Shown here in pieces: positions 1-9,668 of a DNA stretch of 64,000 nucleotides. Position numbers and translations under genes: made by a program. The notes below the pieces were generated by a model, which worked only from the letters and a program-made list of their open reading frames with translations, made no database searches and was not told the DNA's origin. Source of the DNA: BOG-908 sp963692875 (GTDB lineage: Bacteria; Pseudomonadota; Alphaproteobacteria; Acetobacterales; Acetobacteraceae); contig OZ240673.1 of assembly GCA_965198755.1 (NCBI GenBank), positions 4,340,001 to 4,404,000 on the forward strand, in the 5' to 3' direction. Positions within the stretch are counted from its first letter, which is position 1. Each line of letters begins with the position of its first letter.

Positions 1-897
1 GGTAATGGCACTTAGAGCGGTGCTGGCGATCAAGGTGGTGCCCACGACCTCCGAGGTGATGCCGAAGCGCAGGCCGAACAGAATGCCGAAGAAGCCGCAC
101 GGCAGCGCCGACAGCACGATCGCCTCGCGGGATGTCAGCGCCGAGGCGGCAAACAGCCAAGCCAGCCCGGCCGCGATGAGCGGGTGGGCCACATTGGCGG
201 CCAAAGTCTGGATGTCGGCGCTGCGCCCGAGGCGAAGCTTCTGTGCGGAGAGGATGAGGCCAGTCAGGAACAGGGCGGCGCCGCCTGACACCTGGGCCAT
301 CAAGGTGAGCGACTTCACCGCCAGCGCTGGCAGGCCGACTCCGCTGAGCGCGAAAGCCACTGCCAGCACGGGCGCCAGAACGATGGGCTTGCGGAACGCG
401 CGCAGCAGCACGGCTGCGAATTGCCGCTCGCCGGGCTTTTGGGCCGAGGCCTCGAGGATCACCAAAGTCAGTGGAGAGACAACGATCGCTCCGCACGCAA
501 TGGATACTGCAACTGCAACGACGTGAGCGCTGCCCAACAGCGCGGCGATTAACGGTAGGCCGGCGGCGGCATAGTTCGGCAGTGACGTCGTGCAGGCTTG
601 CACCGACGCCTCGCCAGAGCTGGTGTGATACAGCCGTCGCGCCATGAGGTAGACAGCGCCGTACAGAAGCAGCATCGAAAGCGAGAGGATGGCCGCCAGA
701 GGAAGCTGAGCCAACAGCGTCGTGCGAGACGCCTGAGCGATAGTGGCGAAAATCGCCGCCGGGATCGCAAAATCCATGACCATCGCATTCAGCTCGGCGA
801 CGTGCGTGTTGTTCACATCGCGGGTCCAACCGGCCAGATAGCCGAGAGCCAGACCGAAAAAGACTGGAACCAGGGCGTCAAGTATGATGGAAAGCAT
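1..897 (-). CDS. AEC family (auxin efflux carrier / malonate-type) transporter, 3' end cut by window
   Basis: Translating the complement from the ATG at 897 gives an uninterrupted 299-codon frame running off the window start. It begins MLSIILDALVPVFFGLALGY and is rich in hydrophobic helices, with a polar MDFAIPAAIF segment near residue 45 and a mid-protein LPNYAAAGLPL segment. This is the pattern of AEC permeases, inner-membrane carriers of about 300-320 residues that include malonate and other organic-acid transporters. Only the last few residues are probably missing. The substrate cannot be read from the sequence. The gene points away from the TetR-RND cluster, with about 830 bases of non-coding DNA between them. 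Family assignment is fairly secure; substrate is unknown. Confidence 0.8.
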   Translation of the reverse strand, partial: MLSIILDALVPVFFGLALGYLAGWTRDVNNTHVAELNAMVMDFAIPAAIFATIAQASRTTLLAQLPLAAILSLSMLLLYGAVYLMARRLYHTSSGEASVQACTTSLPNYAAAGLPLIAALLGSAHVVAVAVSIACGAIVVSPLTLVILEASAQKPGERQFAAVLLRAFRKPIVLAPVLAVAFALSGVGLPALAVKSLTLMAQVSGGAALFLTGLILSAQKLRLGRSADIQTLAANVAHPLIAAGLAWLFAASALTSREAIVLSALPCGFFGILFGLRFGITSEVVGTTLIASTALSAIT

Positions 898-1167
898 GCA
901 CGGCCTTTCGTTCGAGCCGCGAATTCGTAGATGCTGGGCGTCGCTGTCGCCAGGGTCGGAAACTACTCATGATTGCCAGTTCCGGCACGAACATCGTGTC
1001 GAATAGCGGTGCCCTGCAGGGAGTGCCGCTATCGTTCCACAAACCTGGTTGGAGAACGATGGCAACGTGCTCGCCTCTAGCCTAGTGGACGACACAACTG
1101 AGCAAGCGGGTCACGCATTGCCACCCTCTATACCAAACATCTTTGATTCTGACCCGTGGCAAGCGAA

Positions 1168-1303
1168 GCAAGCAGTTCTTTTTTGAAAAAAAGAACCAAA
1201 AAACTTTTGTTCCCTTGGGCGCGCGTTGCAGAAACCTCCGCGACAGCCGAACCAAAAGTCTTTTGCTTCTTTTCTTCAGAAAAGAAGGCCTTTCTTTCCT
1301 TGC
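1168..1303 (+). repeat. PAH element, copy 1
   Basis: Arm A (foot GTTC, all-T hexamer) at the left. The core carries CCTTGGGCGCGCG and CCGCGACAGCC. The right arm has foot CTTC with hexamer TTTTCT and third hexamer TCTTTT. This is the only copy in the first 13.7 kb, and it is not next to a stop codon. Confidence 0.9.
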
Positions 1304-1676
1304 CGGACATCGAAGGATCAAGGTCCAGGCCGCCGGTATAAGCAGGACGGACCTTCAGCCCACAACATACTTGCTCAGCGCGATCAGGCCGGCCCGAGAA
1401 CCTCTTCAGATAAACTGCTTCATTCTGCCCGGCTCCCTGGAAATGGACAGTGCCCGCATGACGCGCTGGTCGGCTTCGAGGCGTAGCCTTGATCAGCTCC
1501 GGCTATACTGATGACGAGGCCGCCTGGCTGCGGGATCGAGCCCGAGCGCCACGCCAATACTCGGCGTAACCTTGGTGGTTGCTTACTACGCCCAGCACCT
1601 GCTCTGAACGATGCCACGTCGTTGTGCACAGACGACCTGCGCGTAAGCCTCGGGTGGGGTTTATCGTCCAAGCAAC

Positions 1677-1712
1677 TTGACACTGAATTCTGACGTATTA
1701 TGTAGATCGTCA
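1677..1712 (+). promoter_or_regulatory. Probable tetR-RND promoter with overlapping palindromic operator
   Basis: TTGACA at 1677-1682 is a perfect -35 hexamer, followed after 16 bases by TATGTA (1699-1704) as a -10. An inverted repeat, TGACG (1691-1695), 12 bases, CGTCA (1708-1712), covers the -10. This is where an autoregulating TetR dimer would block RNA polymerase. The tetR ATG follows 16 bases after the palindrome with an AGGA in between. Confidence 0.55.
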
Positions 1713-1728
1713 GGCCTCAGGAATATTA

Positions 1729-2394
1729 ATGACCACCAAGGACAAGACACGTGAGGCGATCTTGGCGGCCGCAACGGGCCTGTTCGAGCGCTATGGCCCC
1801 GTGAAGACCAGCATGGCGGACATCGCGCGTGAGCTAAGGATGTCGCCACCCAACCTTTACAACTTCTATCCCTCCCGTGACGCAATATTGGAAGCAATCG
1901 GCACACGGGACCTCCTCGCGCTGCAACGGGACATCACCGACGCAATTGCCAGAACATCAGGTGATTGGGAACGTCTTGCCGTGATGTTCATGAGCACGGC
2001 GCGACACATGCATGACAAGTTAGGCAATGAGAAGGATATCTTGCAGCTGCAGGCATTGGAAAGGAAGAACCGGTGGAAATTCGTCGAGGATTTCCATGCT
2101 TTCCTCTGCTCCACTGCGGAAACTGTGTTGCGCGACGCGATCGCTGCCGGACGGCTTGCTCACGACGACCCCAGCGGTGCGGTTTCGGCATTGTTCGATT
2201 GTATGATCAGCGCCTGGGATCCTGTTCTCATACTGAAGTTTCAGCGTGACGACCACTTGCGGCGAGTAGCTGCCCAGCTGTCCCTGTTGGAAAAAGCTTT
2301 TTTCAGAACCTCTCCACACGCCGCGCCGATACAGCAGCGCCGCTCCAATCGATCATCGTCTCGCCCGGCAAAGCCTGCCTCCTCTTCACGTTGA
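1729..2394 (+). CDS. TetR/AcrR family transcriptional regulator
   Basis: A 221-residue protein with the canonical N-terminal TetR helix-turn-helix. Helix 1 starts near TREAILAAATGLFERYG, and the recognition region is TSMADIARELRMSPPNLYNF followed by YPSRDAILEAIG (residues about 10-60). The C-terminal ligand-binding domain is all-helical and diverged, and the last 30 residues are Ser/Arg-rich and probably disordered. The ATG follows an AGGA ribosome binding site. Twelve bases separate its stop from the RND adaptor start, so it is the first gene of the pump operon and most likely the pump's local repressor, acting at the palindrome at 1691-1712. The codon use looks less GC-biased than that of the pump genes. 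Confidence 0.9.
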   Translation: MTTKDKTREAILAAATGLFERYGPVKTSMADIARELRMSPPNLYNFYPSRDAILEAIGTRDLLALQRDITDAIARTSGDWERLAVMFMSTARHMHDKLGNEKDILQLQALERKNRWKFVEDFHAFLCSTAETVLRDAIAAGRLAHDDPSGAVSALFDCMISAWDPVLILKFQRDDHLRRVAAQLSLLEKAFFRTSPHAAPIQQRRSNRSSSRPAKPASSSR

Positions 2395-2406
2395 TGGACG
2401 ACTCAC

Positions 2407-3579
2407 ATGGCAAGAACATTCCGCGTTGCTCTGCCGCCGTTGTTGATCGCCGTCATGTTGCTGCCCGGGTGCGGCCGCAAGCTGGCGGCCGCGCCAGCCG
2501 CGCCGTTGGCAGAGGTCAGCGTTGTCACGCTCAAGCTGCGACCGGTCACCCTCACCACCGAGTTGCCCGGGCGCACCACGGCCTTTCTCACCGCAGACAT
2601 CCGTCCGCAGGTCAACGGGCTCATCTTGAAACGCATTTTCGTCGAGGGTGCGGACGTAAAGGCCGGTGAGCAATTGTACCAGATCGATCCGGCGACCTAC
2701 CAGGCGGCCTACGACAGCTCCGTCGCGACCTTGGCCTATGACCAGGCGGCACTCGTAACCGCGCGGGCCAAGAGCGCCCGCTACAAGCCTCTGGCCGCCG
2801 CCCAGGCTGTCAGCCGGCAGGATTTCGATGATGCCGTGGCAACCGCCGGCGAGGCGGTCGCCACGATCGGCATCGCTCAGGCGGCCATCGAGCAAGCCAG
2901 GATCAACTTGGTCTACACGAAGGTCAAAGCGTCAATCAGCGGGCGCATAGGACGTTCGGCCGTCACGCCCGGCGCCCTGGTCACCGCCGGTCAGACGACG
3001 GTGCTGGCGACGGTGACGCAACTCGACCCGATCTATGTCGACGTCGTTCAGCCGGCGACGACTCTGTTGCGGCTGCAACAGGAGCTTGCGGCGGGCAAGA
3101 TCCAGCAAACCGGTCCGAACCAGGCCAAGATTGAACTGCTTTTCGAGAACGGCTCCAGATACCCGATCGCAGGCACGTTGCAATTCTCTGAGGTGACGGT
3201 CGACGAGGCGACCGGCACCGTGGTGGTGCGGGCGATCTTTCCCAATCCCCACCACCTGCTGCTACCGGGCCTATTCGTCCGGGCGGAACTGCAGGAAGGT
3301 GTCGACGACGAGGCCCTGCTGGTGCCGCAAGTCGGCGTGTCCCACAACACCCATGGCGATCCGACGGTGCTGGTGGTCGACAAGGACAGCAAGGCGGTCC
3401 TGAAGATCATCCAGACCAGCCGGGCGATCGGCGACAACTGGGTGGTAACCGGTGGGCTGGCGCCTGGCGACAAGGTCATCGTCGACGGGTTGCAGAAGGT
3501 GCGGCCGGGCGCGGAGGTCCACGCCACGGAGGCCAAGACTGACCCGGCGCCCGCGCCGGCGCCTGGGCAAGCGAAGTAG
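2407..3579 (+). CDS. RND efflux periplasmic adaptor (MexA/AcrA type lipoprotein)
   Basis: A 390-residue membrane fusion protein. The N-terminus ends in the lipobox LLPGC at about residues 18-22, so the mature protein is a lipid-anchored periplasmic adaptor. The order typical of the family follows: beta-barrel start (VTLTTELPGRTTAFLTADIR), the biotinyl-lipoyl-like half motif (VNGLILKRIFVEGADVKAG), a long coiled-coil hairpin (about residues 90-165), the second lipoyl half (ISGRIGRSAVTPGALV), and membrane-proximal domains. It joins the inner-membrane pump at 3591 to the outer-membrane channel at 6741. The spacing to both neighbours is about 10 bases, indicating one operon under the upstream tetR. 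Confidence 0.95.
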   Translation: MARTFRVALPPLLIAVMLLPGCGRKLAAAPAAPLAEVSVVTLKLRPVTLTTELPGRTTAFLTADIRPQVNGLILKRIFVEGADVKAGEQLYQIDPATYQAAYDSSVATLAYDQAALVTARAKSARYKPLAAAQAVSRQDFDDAVATAGEAVATIGIAQAAIEQARINLVYTKVKASISGRIGRSAVTPGALVTAGQTTVLATVTQLDPIYVDVVQPATTLLRLQQELAAGKIQQTGPNQAKIELLFENGSRYPIAGTLQFSEVTVDEATGTVVVRAIFPNPHHLLLPGLFVRAELQEGVDDEALLVPQVGVSHNTHGDPTVLVVDKDSKAVLKIIQTSRAIGDNWVVTGGLAPGDKVIVDGLQKVRPGAEVHATEAKTDPAPAPAPGQAK

Positions 3580-3590
3580 GCGCGCCCGGG

Positions 3591-6500
3591 ATGTCCGCAT
3601 TTTTCATCGACCGTCCGATCTTTGCCTGGGTCATCGGCCTCATCCTCATGCTCGTCGGCGGCGTGGAGATCTTCCAGCTGCCCATCGCGCAGTATCCGTC
3701 CATCGCAGCACCGCAGATCTCGATCACGGTGACCTATCCCGGCGCCTCCGCGCAGACCGTGGCTGACACCGTGGTGCGCCCCATCCAGCAGCAACTCAAC
3801 GGCCTGGACGGGCTGGAATACATCTCGTCGACCACCCAATCGAGTGGTGCGATGGAGATCGATGCGACGTTCAAGCAGGGCACGGACGTCAACATCGCCC
3901 AGGTGCAGGTGCAGAATAAGCTGTCATTGGCCGAAGCGGTGCTGCCGACCGAGGTCACCCAGCAGGGCATCCGGGTCACCAAGGCCACCAAGAACTTCAT
4001 GGTGGTCATCGGCTTCATCTCGGCCGATGGCAGCATGAACGCGCAGGACATCGCCGACTATGTCGCGTCCAACGTGCAGGACTCCCTCAGCCGGGTCTCC
4101 GGCGTCGGCGACTACACGCTGTTCGGCGCGGAATACGCGATGCGGATTTGGCTCGACCCGGCCAAGCTTTATAAATACGCGTTGACCGTCGGCGATGTGA
4201 CCTCCGCGATCAGCGCGGAAAACATTCAGGTCTCATCGGGCGAAATAGGCGGCCTGCCGGCCAGCAAGGGGCAGCGCCTGGACGCCACGATCATCGGCCC
4301 GACCCGTTACGAGACCCCGCAGCAGTTCGAGAACATTCTGCTGAAGGTGAACCTCAACGGTTCGCAGGTCCTGTTGAAGGACGTCGCCCGCGTTGAACTC
4401 GGCGCGCAGGTCTACTCGCCGACCGCCAAGATCAACCATGCGCCAGCCGCGGCGATCGCGTTGAAACTCGCGGCCGGCGCCAACCAGTTGGCGACGGAAT
4501 CCGCCGTTCGCGCGCAGTTGGCGGCGTTGCAGCCCTACTTTCCGCCGGGCCTGCAAATCGTCTACCCACTCGATACCGAGCCGTTCATAACCCTCTCCAT
4601 CACCGAAGTGGTCAAGACGCTGATCGAGGCGATCGTCCTCGTCTTCGTCGTGATGTACATCTTCCTGCAGAACTTCCGCGCCACCCTGATCCCGACCATT
4701 GCTGTCCCGGTGGTGCTGCTGGGCACCTTCGGCGTGCTGGCAGTTGTGGGCTACACCATCAACACACTCACCATGCTGGCGATGGTGCTCGCCGTGGGCC
4801 TGCTGGTGGACGACGCGATCGTCGTGGTGGAAAACGTCGAACGCGTGATGGAGGAGGACCAGCTCTCTCCGCGCGACGCCACGCGAAAATCCATGACACA
4901 GATTACCGGCGCGCTGGTCGGCATCGCGCTGGTGCTGTCCGCGGTGTTCCTGCCGATGGCGTTCCTGGGCGGCTCGACAGGCGTGATCTACCGCCAGTTC
5001 TCGGTGACGATCGTCTCGGCGATGGTGCTGTCGGTGCTGGTGGCCTTGATCCTGACGCCGGCCTTGTGCGCCAGCCTGCTGAAACCGAAGAAGCCGGGGC
5101 ACAGCCAGCTTCGAGGCCCGTTCGGCTGGTTCAACAAGGGCTTTGACTGGACCAACCATCGCTACGCTGGCGGCGTCGGCCGCATGATCACGTCCTCGGT
5201 CTCGTCGATGCTGGCCTTCGTCGTCATCGCCGGGACGATGGTGTTCCTCTTCACCAGGCTGCCGACGGGCTTCCTGCCAGACGAGGACCAGGCGCTGGTG
5301 TTCGGGCAGACGACTTTGCCGCCGGGCAGCACGGCGGAACAGACCGATGCGGTGAACGAGCGGGTGATCGAGTACCTGCTCACGTCGGAGAAGGCCAACG
5401 TCGCCACGGCGCTGTCGGTCGTCGGTTTCAATTTCGCCGGACAGGGGCAGAACGCCGGCTTCCTGGTGATCAGCCTCAAGCCCTGGGCGGACCGGCCCTT
5501 GGCCTCGCAATCCGGTGCCGCAGTCGCGGCCCGGGTGACGCAGCATTTTGCGGGCGCGCGGGACGCAATGATCTTGACCTTCCAGCCGCCCGCGGTGCTG
5601 GAACTGGGCAACGCGTCCGGTTTCGACATGGAGTTGGTCGACCGCGGCAATGTGGGTCACGACAAGCTGCTGGCCGCGCGCAACCAGTTGCTCGGCATGG
5701 CCGCGAGGGACCCAAGGGTGATGGCGGTCCGGCCAAACGGGATCGAGGACGCGTCGCAGTACAACCTGGTCATCGATCGTGCGAAAGCCAATGCGTTCGG
5801 CGTGACGACGGCCGACATCAACACCTTCATCGAGGGAGCGCTGGGATCGGTCTACGTCAACCAGTTCCTGCGCGCCGGCCGGGTCAAGCAGGTCTATGTC
5901 CAGGGCGAGGACTATGCCCGCATGCTGCCGGACGATCTCGGCAAATGGTACCTTCGCAACAGTACCAGCGGGCTGGTGCCGTTCTCCGCCATAGCGACCG
6001 GCAAATGGCTGGTCGGGCCGCAGAACGTGCAAAACTATAACGGTTCCACTGCCTATGAAATCCTGGGCGTCCCCGGACCCGGCGGCAGTAGCGGCACGGC
6101 GATCGCCGCGATGCAGGAGATGGCGTCCAAGCTGCCGGCGGGCGTCGGCTACGAGTGGACCGGGCTGAGTTTCGAGCAAGTGCAGGCAGGATCGCAGACG
6201 ACGGCGTTGTTCAGCATCTCCGGCGTGGTCATTCTGTTCTGCCTGGCGGCTTTGTATGAAAGCTGGGCGATCCCGATCGCGGTGCTGCTGGTGGCGCCAT
6301 TGGGCGTGCTGGGCGCCGTCATCGCGACCTCAATCCGCGGCTTGGACAACGACGTGTACTTCCAGGTGGGCCTGCTGACGACGGTGGGGCTGGCGGTAAA
6401 GAACGCCATCTTGATCGTGGAATTCGCCAAGGAATTCTACGAGGGTGGTGCCAGCCTGCGCGAGGCGGCTCTCAAGGCGGCACGCGAACGGCTCAGGCCG

Positions 6501-6737
6501 ATCTTGATGACCTCCTTGGCCTTCGTCTGCGGCGTGTTCCCATTGGCGATCGCAAGCGGCGCCGGCGCTGCGGCGCGGACCGCGATCGGCACCGCGGTGG
6601 TGGGTGGCATGCTCACGGCCACCATCCTGGCGGTCTTCTTCGTCCCCGTGTTCTTCGTCACCGTGCTCAGGCTGTTCCGGGTCAAGCCAGCGGTGAAGCA
6701 CGAGGCTATTCCGGTGCGGGCCGCGATGAGGGCTTAG
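3591..6737 (+). CDS. RND efflux pump inner-membrane permease (HAE1 family, AcrB/MexB-like)
   Basis: A 1048-residue protein, the usual HAE1 length. It opens MSAFFIDRPIFAWVIGLILM, has two large periplasmic loops and 12 predicted membrane helices, and shows the HAE1 helix-4 signature LLVDDAIVVVENVERV, whose paired Asp residues carry the proton relay of AcrB. It also has the loop motif TGFLPDEDQ near residue 560. Proton-driven export of hydrophobic drugs or solvents through adaptor and outer-membrane partners is the known family role. The specific substrate cannot be inferred. It lies 11 bases after the adaptor and 3 bases before the channel gene. Confidence 0.95.
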   Translation: MSAFFIDRPIFAWVIGLILMLVGGVEIFQLPIAQYPSIAAPQISITVTYPGASAQTVADTVVRPIQQQLNGLDGLEYISSTTQSSGAMEIDATFKQGTDVNIAQVQVQNKLSLAEAVLPTEVTQQGIRVTKATKNFMVVIGFISADGSMNAQDIADYVASNVQDSLSRVSGVGDYTLFGAEYAMRIWLDPAKLYKYALTVGDVTSAISAENIQVSSGEIGGLPASKGQRLDATIIGPTRYETPQQFENILLKVNLNGSQVLLKDVARVELGAQVYSPTAKINHAPAAAIALKLAAGANQLATESAVRAQLAALQPYFPPGLQIVYPLDTEPFITLSITEVVKTLIEAIVLVFVVMYIFLQNFRATLIPTIAVPVVLLGTFGVLAVVGYTINTLTMLAMVLAVGLLVDDAIVVVENVERVMEEDQLSPRDATRKSMTQITGALVGIALVLSAVFLPMAFLGGSTGVIYRQFSVTIVSAMVLSVLVALILTPALCASLLKPKKPGHSQLRGPFGWFNKGFDWTNHRYAGGVGRMITSSVSSMLAFVVIAGTMVFLFTRLPTGFLPDEDQALVFGQTTLPPGSTAEQTDAVNERVIEYLLTSEKANVATALSVVGFNFAGQGQNAGFLVISLKPWADRPLASQSGAAVAARVTQHFAGARDAMILTFQPPAVLELGNASGFDMELVDRGNVGHDKLLAARNQLLGMAARDPRVMAVRPNGIEDASQYNLVIDRAKANAFGVTTADINTFIEGALGSVYVNQFLRAGRVKQVYVQGEDYARMLPDDLGKWYLRNSTSGLVPFSAIATGKWLVGPQNVQNYNGSTAYEILGVPGPGGSSGTAIAAMQEMASKLPAGVGYEWTGLSFEQVQAGSQTTALFSISGVVILFCLAALYESWAIPIAVLLVAPLGVLGAVIATSIRGLDNDVYFQVGLLTTVGLAVKNAILIVEFAKEFYEGGASLREAALKAARERLRPILMTSLAFVCGVFPLAIASGAGAAARTAIGTAVVGGMLTATILAVFFVPVFFVTVLRLFRVKPAVKHEAIPVRAAMRA

Positions 6738-6740
6738 ATC

Positions 6741-8183
6741 ATGCGGAACCTTATCCTGGGCTCGACCATGCTGGCGGCATTGACCGGCTGCAGCCTGATC
6801 CCGACCTACCTGCGCCCCAGCTTGCCAGTGGCCGACCACTATCCGGCCGGCCCAGCCTTCAGCGGTGCGGGCGCGGTGTCTGGAAGCGTGGCGGCGGGCG
6901 ATCTGGGCTGGCGCGACTTCTTCCTCGATCCGGTGATGCAGGACCTGATCGATTTATCATTGAGGAACAACCGGAACTTGCGCGTTGCAGCGCAGAACGT
7001 CGCTGCCTCTTACGCCCAGTACGTGGTCCAGCACGCCGCGCTGTTCCCGACGATCGACGCCACCGGAAGTGCCGAGTTTGCGCGGGAGGCGCCAGGCGAG
7101 GAGGGAACACCCACTGCCTTGCATCTGAACGCCTACAGTCTGAGGCTGAGCGCCGCTTCGTATGAGCTGGATCTGTTCGGCCGAATCCGCAGTCTGAGCA
7201 AGCAGGCGAAAGAGCAATACTTCAGCCTGGCCGAAACACAGAAGAGCACGCTGATCAGCCTGGTCGCGTCCGTCGCGTCGGAATACCTGGCGTGGCTTGC
7301 CGATCGCGATGCGTTGCGCGTGTCGCAGTTGACAGCGAAGGCGCAGCAACAATCGTACGTGCTCTACAAACTCCAGATGGCCCAAGGTACCGGAACGTTG
7401 CTCACCGTAGCGCAGGCAGAGTCGACCCTGCGCACGGCCGAGGCGAGCGTCGAGCAGTACACCAGGCAGGTGGCGCAGGACCTCGATGAGTTGGTGCTGC
7501 TGGCGGGGACCACACTGCCGGACGAGTTGCAAACGCGGATGATGGCGCAGAGCGGGCTAGAGGCGGAGGCGGCGTTTCCGGACTTGCCAGCCGGGTTGCC
7601 ATCAGACCTGTTGGAGCGCCGGCCGGACATCCGCGCCGCGGAGCACACGTTACTGGCCGCCAACGCCAACATCGGCGCAGCACGGGCGGCGTTCTTCCCG
7701 TCCGTCACGCTGACCGGCAGTGGTGGCACCGCCAGCGGCGGCTTGACGAAACTGCTCGGCGCGGGAACGGCGTCCTGGTTGTTCGAGCCGCAAATCAGCG
7801 TGCCGATCTTTGACGCCGGAACGAACTTCGCCAACCTCGATTACGCCAAGGTCGAAAAGCGAGTTGAGGTTGCCGATTACGAGCAATCCATCCAGTCGGC
7901 GTTCCACGACGTCTCGGACGCGCTCGCCGGACGGGCGACCTATACGCGCCAGGTAAACGCGGAAAAGCGGCTCGTCGGCGCCGACCAGACCTACTATGAC
8001 ATATCGAGAATGCGGTCCGACGCGGGAGCAGACACCTATCTGAACGTGCTCATCGCGCAAAACTCATTGTTCTCAGCGCAGCTTACACTTGTCTCGCTTA
8101 ACCTTTCTCAGCAGCAAAACCTGGTGACGCTGTTCAAGGCGCTTGGCGGCGGCTGGACGGATCATGTCCGAGGACCGGCCTAG
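6741..8183 (+). CDS. RND efflux outer-membrane channel (NodT/OprM family lipoprotein)
   Basis: A 480-residue protein with signal peptide and lipobox ALTGC followed by SLIPTYLRPSLPV, the usual start of NodT-type channels. Two repeated OEP domains follow: the first with the WRDFFLDP segment and AAQNVAASYAQYVVQ helix, the second with LPSDLLERRPDIRAAEHTLLAANANIGAARAAFFP, a hallmark of the family. The C-terminus ends LFKALGGGW. The trimer forms the exit duct of the pump encoded just upstream. Its stop codon shares bases with the stop of the convergent cytochrome b561 gene. Confidence 0.95.
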   Translation: MRNLILGSTMLAALTGCSLIPTYLRPSLPVADHYPAGPAFSGAGAVSGSVAAGDLGWRDFFLDPVMQDLIDLSLRNNRNLRVAAQNVAASYAQYVVQHAALFPTIDATGSAEFAREAPGEEGTPTALHLNAYSLRLSAASYELDLFGRIRSLSKQAKEQYFSLAETQKSTLISLVASVASEYLAWLADRDALRVSQLTAKAQQQSYVLYKLQMAQGTGTLLTVAQAESTLRTAEASVEQYTRQVAQDLDELVLLAGTTLPDELQTRMMAQSGLEAEAAFPDLPAGLPSDLLERRPDIRAAEHTLLAANANIGAARAAFFPSVTLTGSGGTASGGLTKLLGAGTASWLFEPQISVPIFDAGTNFANLDYAKVEKRVEVADYEQSIQSAFHDVSDALAGRATYTRQVNAEKRLVGADQTYYDISRMRSDAGADTYLNVLIAQNSLFSAQLTLVSLNLSQQQNLVTLFKALGGGWTDHVRGPA

Positions 8184-8776
8184 TTTAGCGAAATTACCTT
8201 GCTGTCTTTGCCGCCCGGCAGCATGCGGCCGAGCACGCCGTCGCGCTTGACCACCGCGTGGTACAGCGCGCCGGCAACGTGCAAGGTGATCACCGCGAGC
8301 AGCGCCCATGCCACCAGGCCGTGCACGCCGCCGACTGCCTCGGCCGTTGGCTTGTCCTTGGCGATCAGCGCCGGAAGCGGGATGACGCCGAACAGATAGG
8401 GCGTCGCGCCGAAACCCGAGGCCGCGACCCAGCCGAGCAGCGGGAGCACGATCAGCAGGACGTAGAACGACCAGTGCGTAGCCCGCGAGAGCAGGCGCAG
8501 CCCGGGCGAGAGATCCGCCGGCGCAGGCGGCGGCCGGTGCGTGAGGCGCCAGACAAGGCGCAGCAGCATGAGCGCGAGGATGCTCGGCCCGATCGAGACG
8601 TGCCACGACGCGAGCGCGCCCTTTGGCGCCCAGTCCTTGGGGATCAGCTCGGTCGCGAACTGCGCAACGATCAGCGCGGCCACGAGCCAGTGGAACGTTT
8701 GCGCGACCGCGTCGTAGGACCGGTTCTGTTCCGGGGTCGCATCGAGGCGGCTGTCGGCTCGGATCGTCTCAAACAT
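8180..8776 (-). CDS. Cytochrome b561 family membrane protein
   Basis: I use the ATG at 8776, which has a GGGAG about 9 bases upstream, rather than the longer frame to 8866. This gives 198 residues. Four membrane helices carry the histidines expected for di-haem b561: QTFHWLVA, ASWHVSIGP, RATHWSFYV and GGVHGLVAW/ITLHVAGALYH. Prokaryotic members pass electrons from the quinol pool, for example to superoxide; the partner here is not evident. The gene converges on and slightly overlaps the efflux operon. There is no linked periplasmic YceI-type partner. Confidence 0.88.
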   Translation of the reverse strand: MFETIRADSRLDATPEQNRSYDAVAQTFHWLVAALIVAQFATELIPKDWAPKGALASWHVSIGPSILALMLLRLVWRLTHRPPPAPADLSPGLRLLSRATHWSFYVLLIVLPLLGWVAASGFGATPYLFGVIPLPALIAKDKPTAEAVGGVHGLVAWALLAVITLHVAGALYHAVVKRDGVLGRMLPGGKDSKVISLN

Positions 8777-8956
8777 CCTGGCTCTCCCTTTGTCTTTCGA
8801 CTCTGCTAGGCCCTGCGGCCAGCCATGCTCGACCAATCCGCTGGTTGTGCGCCGTACAGCAGCCAAGCTGCGGCACGAGCAGGTGACCCTGCGCGGCCTC
8901 GTTGTCAGAAGCAGACCGTCGCCTCAGCGATTGGTTACGCCGCTAACGCACGCCAT

Positions 8957-9162
8957 TCAGGCGGCTACCACCTTACGATAGAGGTGCCACGTGGCGTGGC
9001 CGAGCACGGGCAGCACGATTGCCAGACCCACACAGAAGAGGGCGGGCCCGGCGACCAGCAACGCCGCTACGACCATGCCCCATACGGCCATCACCTTCCA
9101 TTGCTGTCTGCCCTGGATGCGGCCGCGGGACGGCTTACTTACAAACCTGGCACGAGCTGGCT
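8957..9162 (-). pseudogene. C-terminal fragment of a DUF2189 membrane protein
   Basis: On the complement, an open frame from 9162 to a TGA at 8957-8959 reads KVMAVWGMVVAALLVAGPAL and ends in VLPVLGHATWHLYRKVVAA. The GHATWH(L/A)YR ending is characteristic of the last membrane helix of DUF2189 proteins, which are normally about 250 residues. Here there is no start codon and the frame is closed upstream by a stop at 9163-9165, so only about 68 codons remain. It lies between the b561 gene and tRNA-Thr, in a stretch that looks like decayed DNA. Family recognition is from memory of the motif. Confidence 0.6.
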
Positions 9163-9441
9163 AGGCACGGCACCCCCGGAAACTACTCAGTCGCCCGTGG
9201 AGAGCTGAGGCCACTGCGTGTCCGTCGCTCGCAGATGGTGATGAAGGCTCAATCTAATGCGGTGGACGGCTTCTGAGCGGCATAGATGTGCCAAGCTCGT
9301 GGCTCTATCAGCAAGGAGCAGTATGCAACAAGGCATCCCGGCGCGTCGTCGGCTGATAGCGTCCGCGCTCGTGGTGGAAGCCCCGTTCGATACCGCACCG
9401 GCGAAAGTGGTTGGGATGACACGCCAGGCTCTGGTTTTTGC

Positions 9442-9516
<75 letters not shown>

Positions 9517-9668
9517 GTCGAGCCTGGCAAATCCATACAAGACGCGGCCGGTGGTCGCAACAGCGCTCGCCCGCGTCGACCCAACGGCTGCCTGCACCCG
9601 CCGGCCCGCTTGCCACCCCGGCCAGGCCGCCATGGGCCGCGCGTCTGGCAAACGCCCGCGGCCCACCC

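Larger units (their letters stand above)
898..1728. other. Long intergenic region between divergent AEC and tetR genes
   Basis: About 830 bases with no convincing gene. It holds PAH copy 1 (1168-1303) and, at its right end, the probable tetR promoter and operator. The short open frames here are products of the repeat (Phe/Lys-rich strings) or lack ribosome binding sites. The base composition at 1310-1700 looks less GC-rich than the flanking genes and may be decayed sequence, but I recognise nothing in it. Confidence 0.6.

Noticed and set aside
1128..1511. Short open frames through PAH copies encoding Phe/Lys-rich peptides (such as FFFEKKNQKTF or KSFLVLFFKKELLA)
   Set aside because: They recur at every element in several frames and on both strands, so they are translation artefacts of the repeat, not genes, except where a conserved domain follows in frame (pqiC, the efflux channel).
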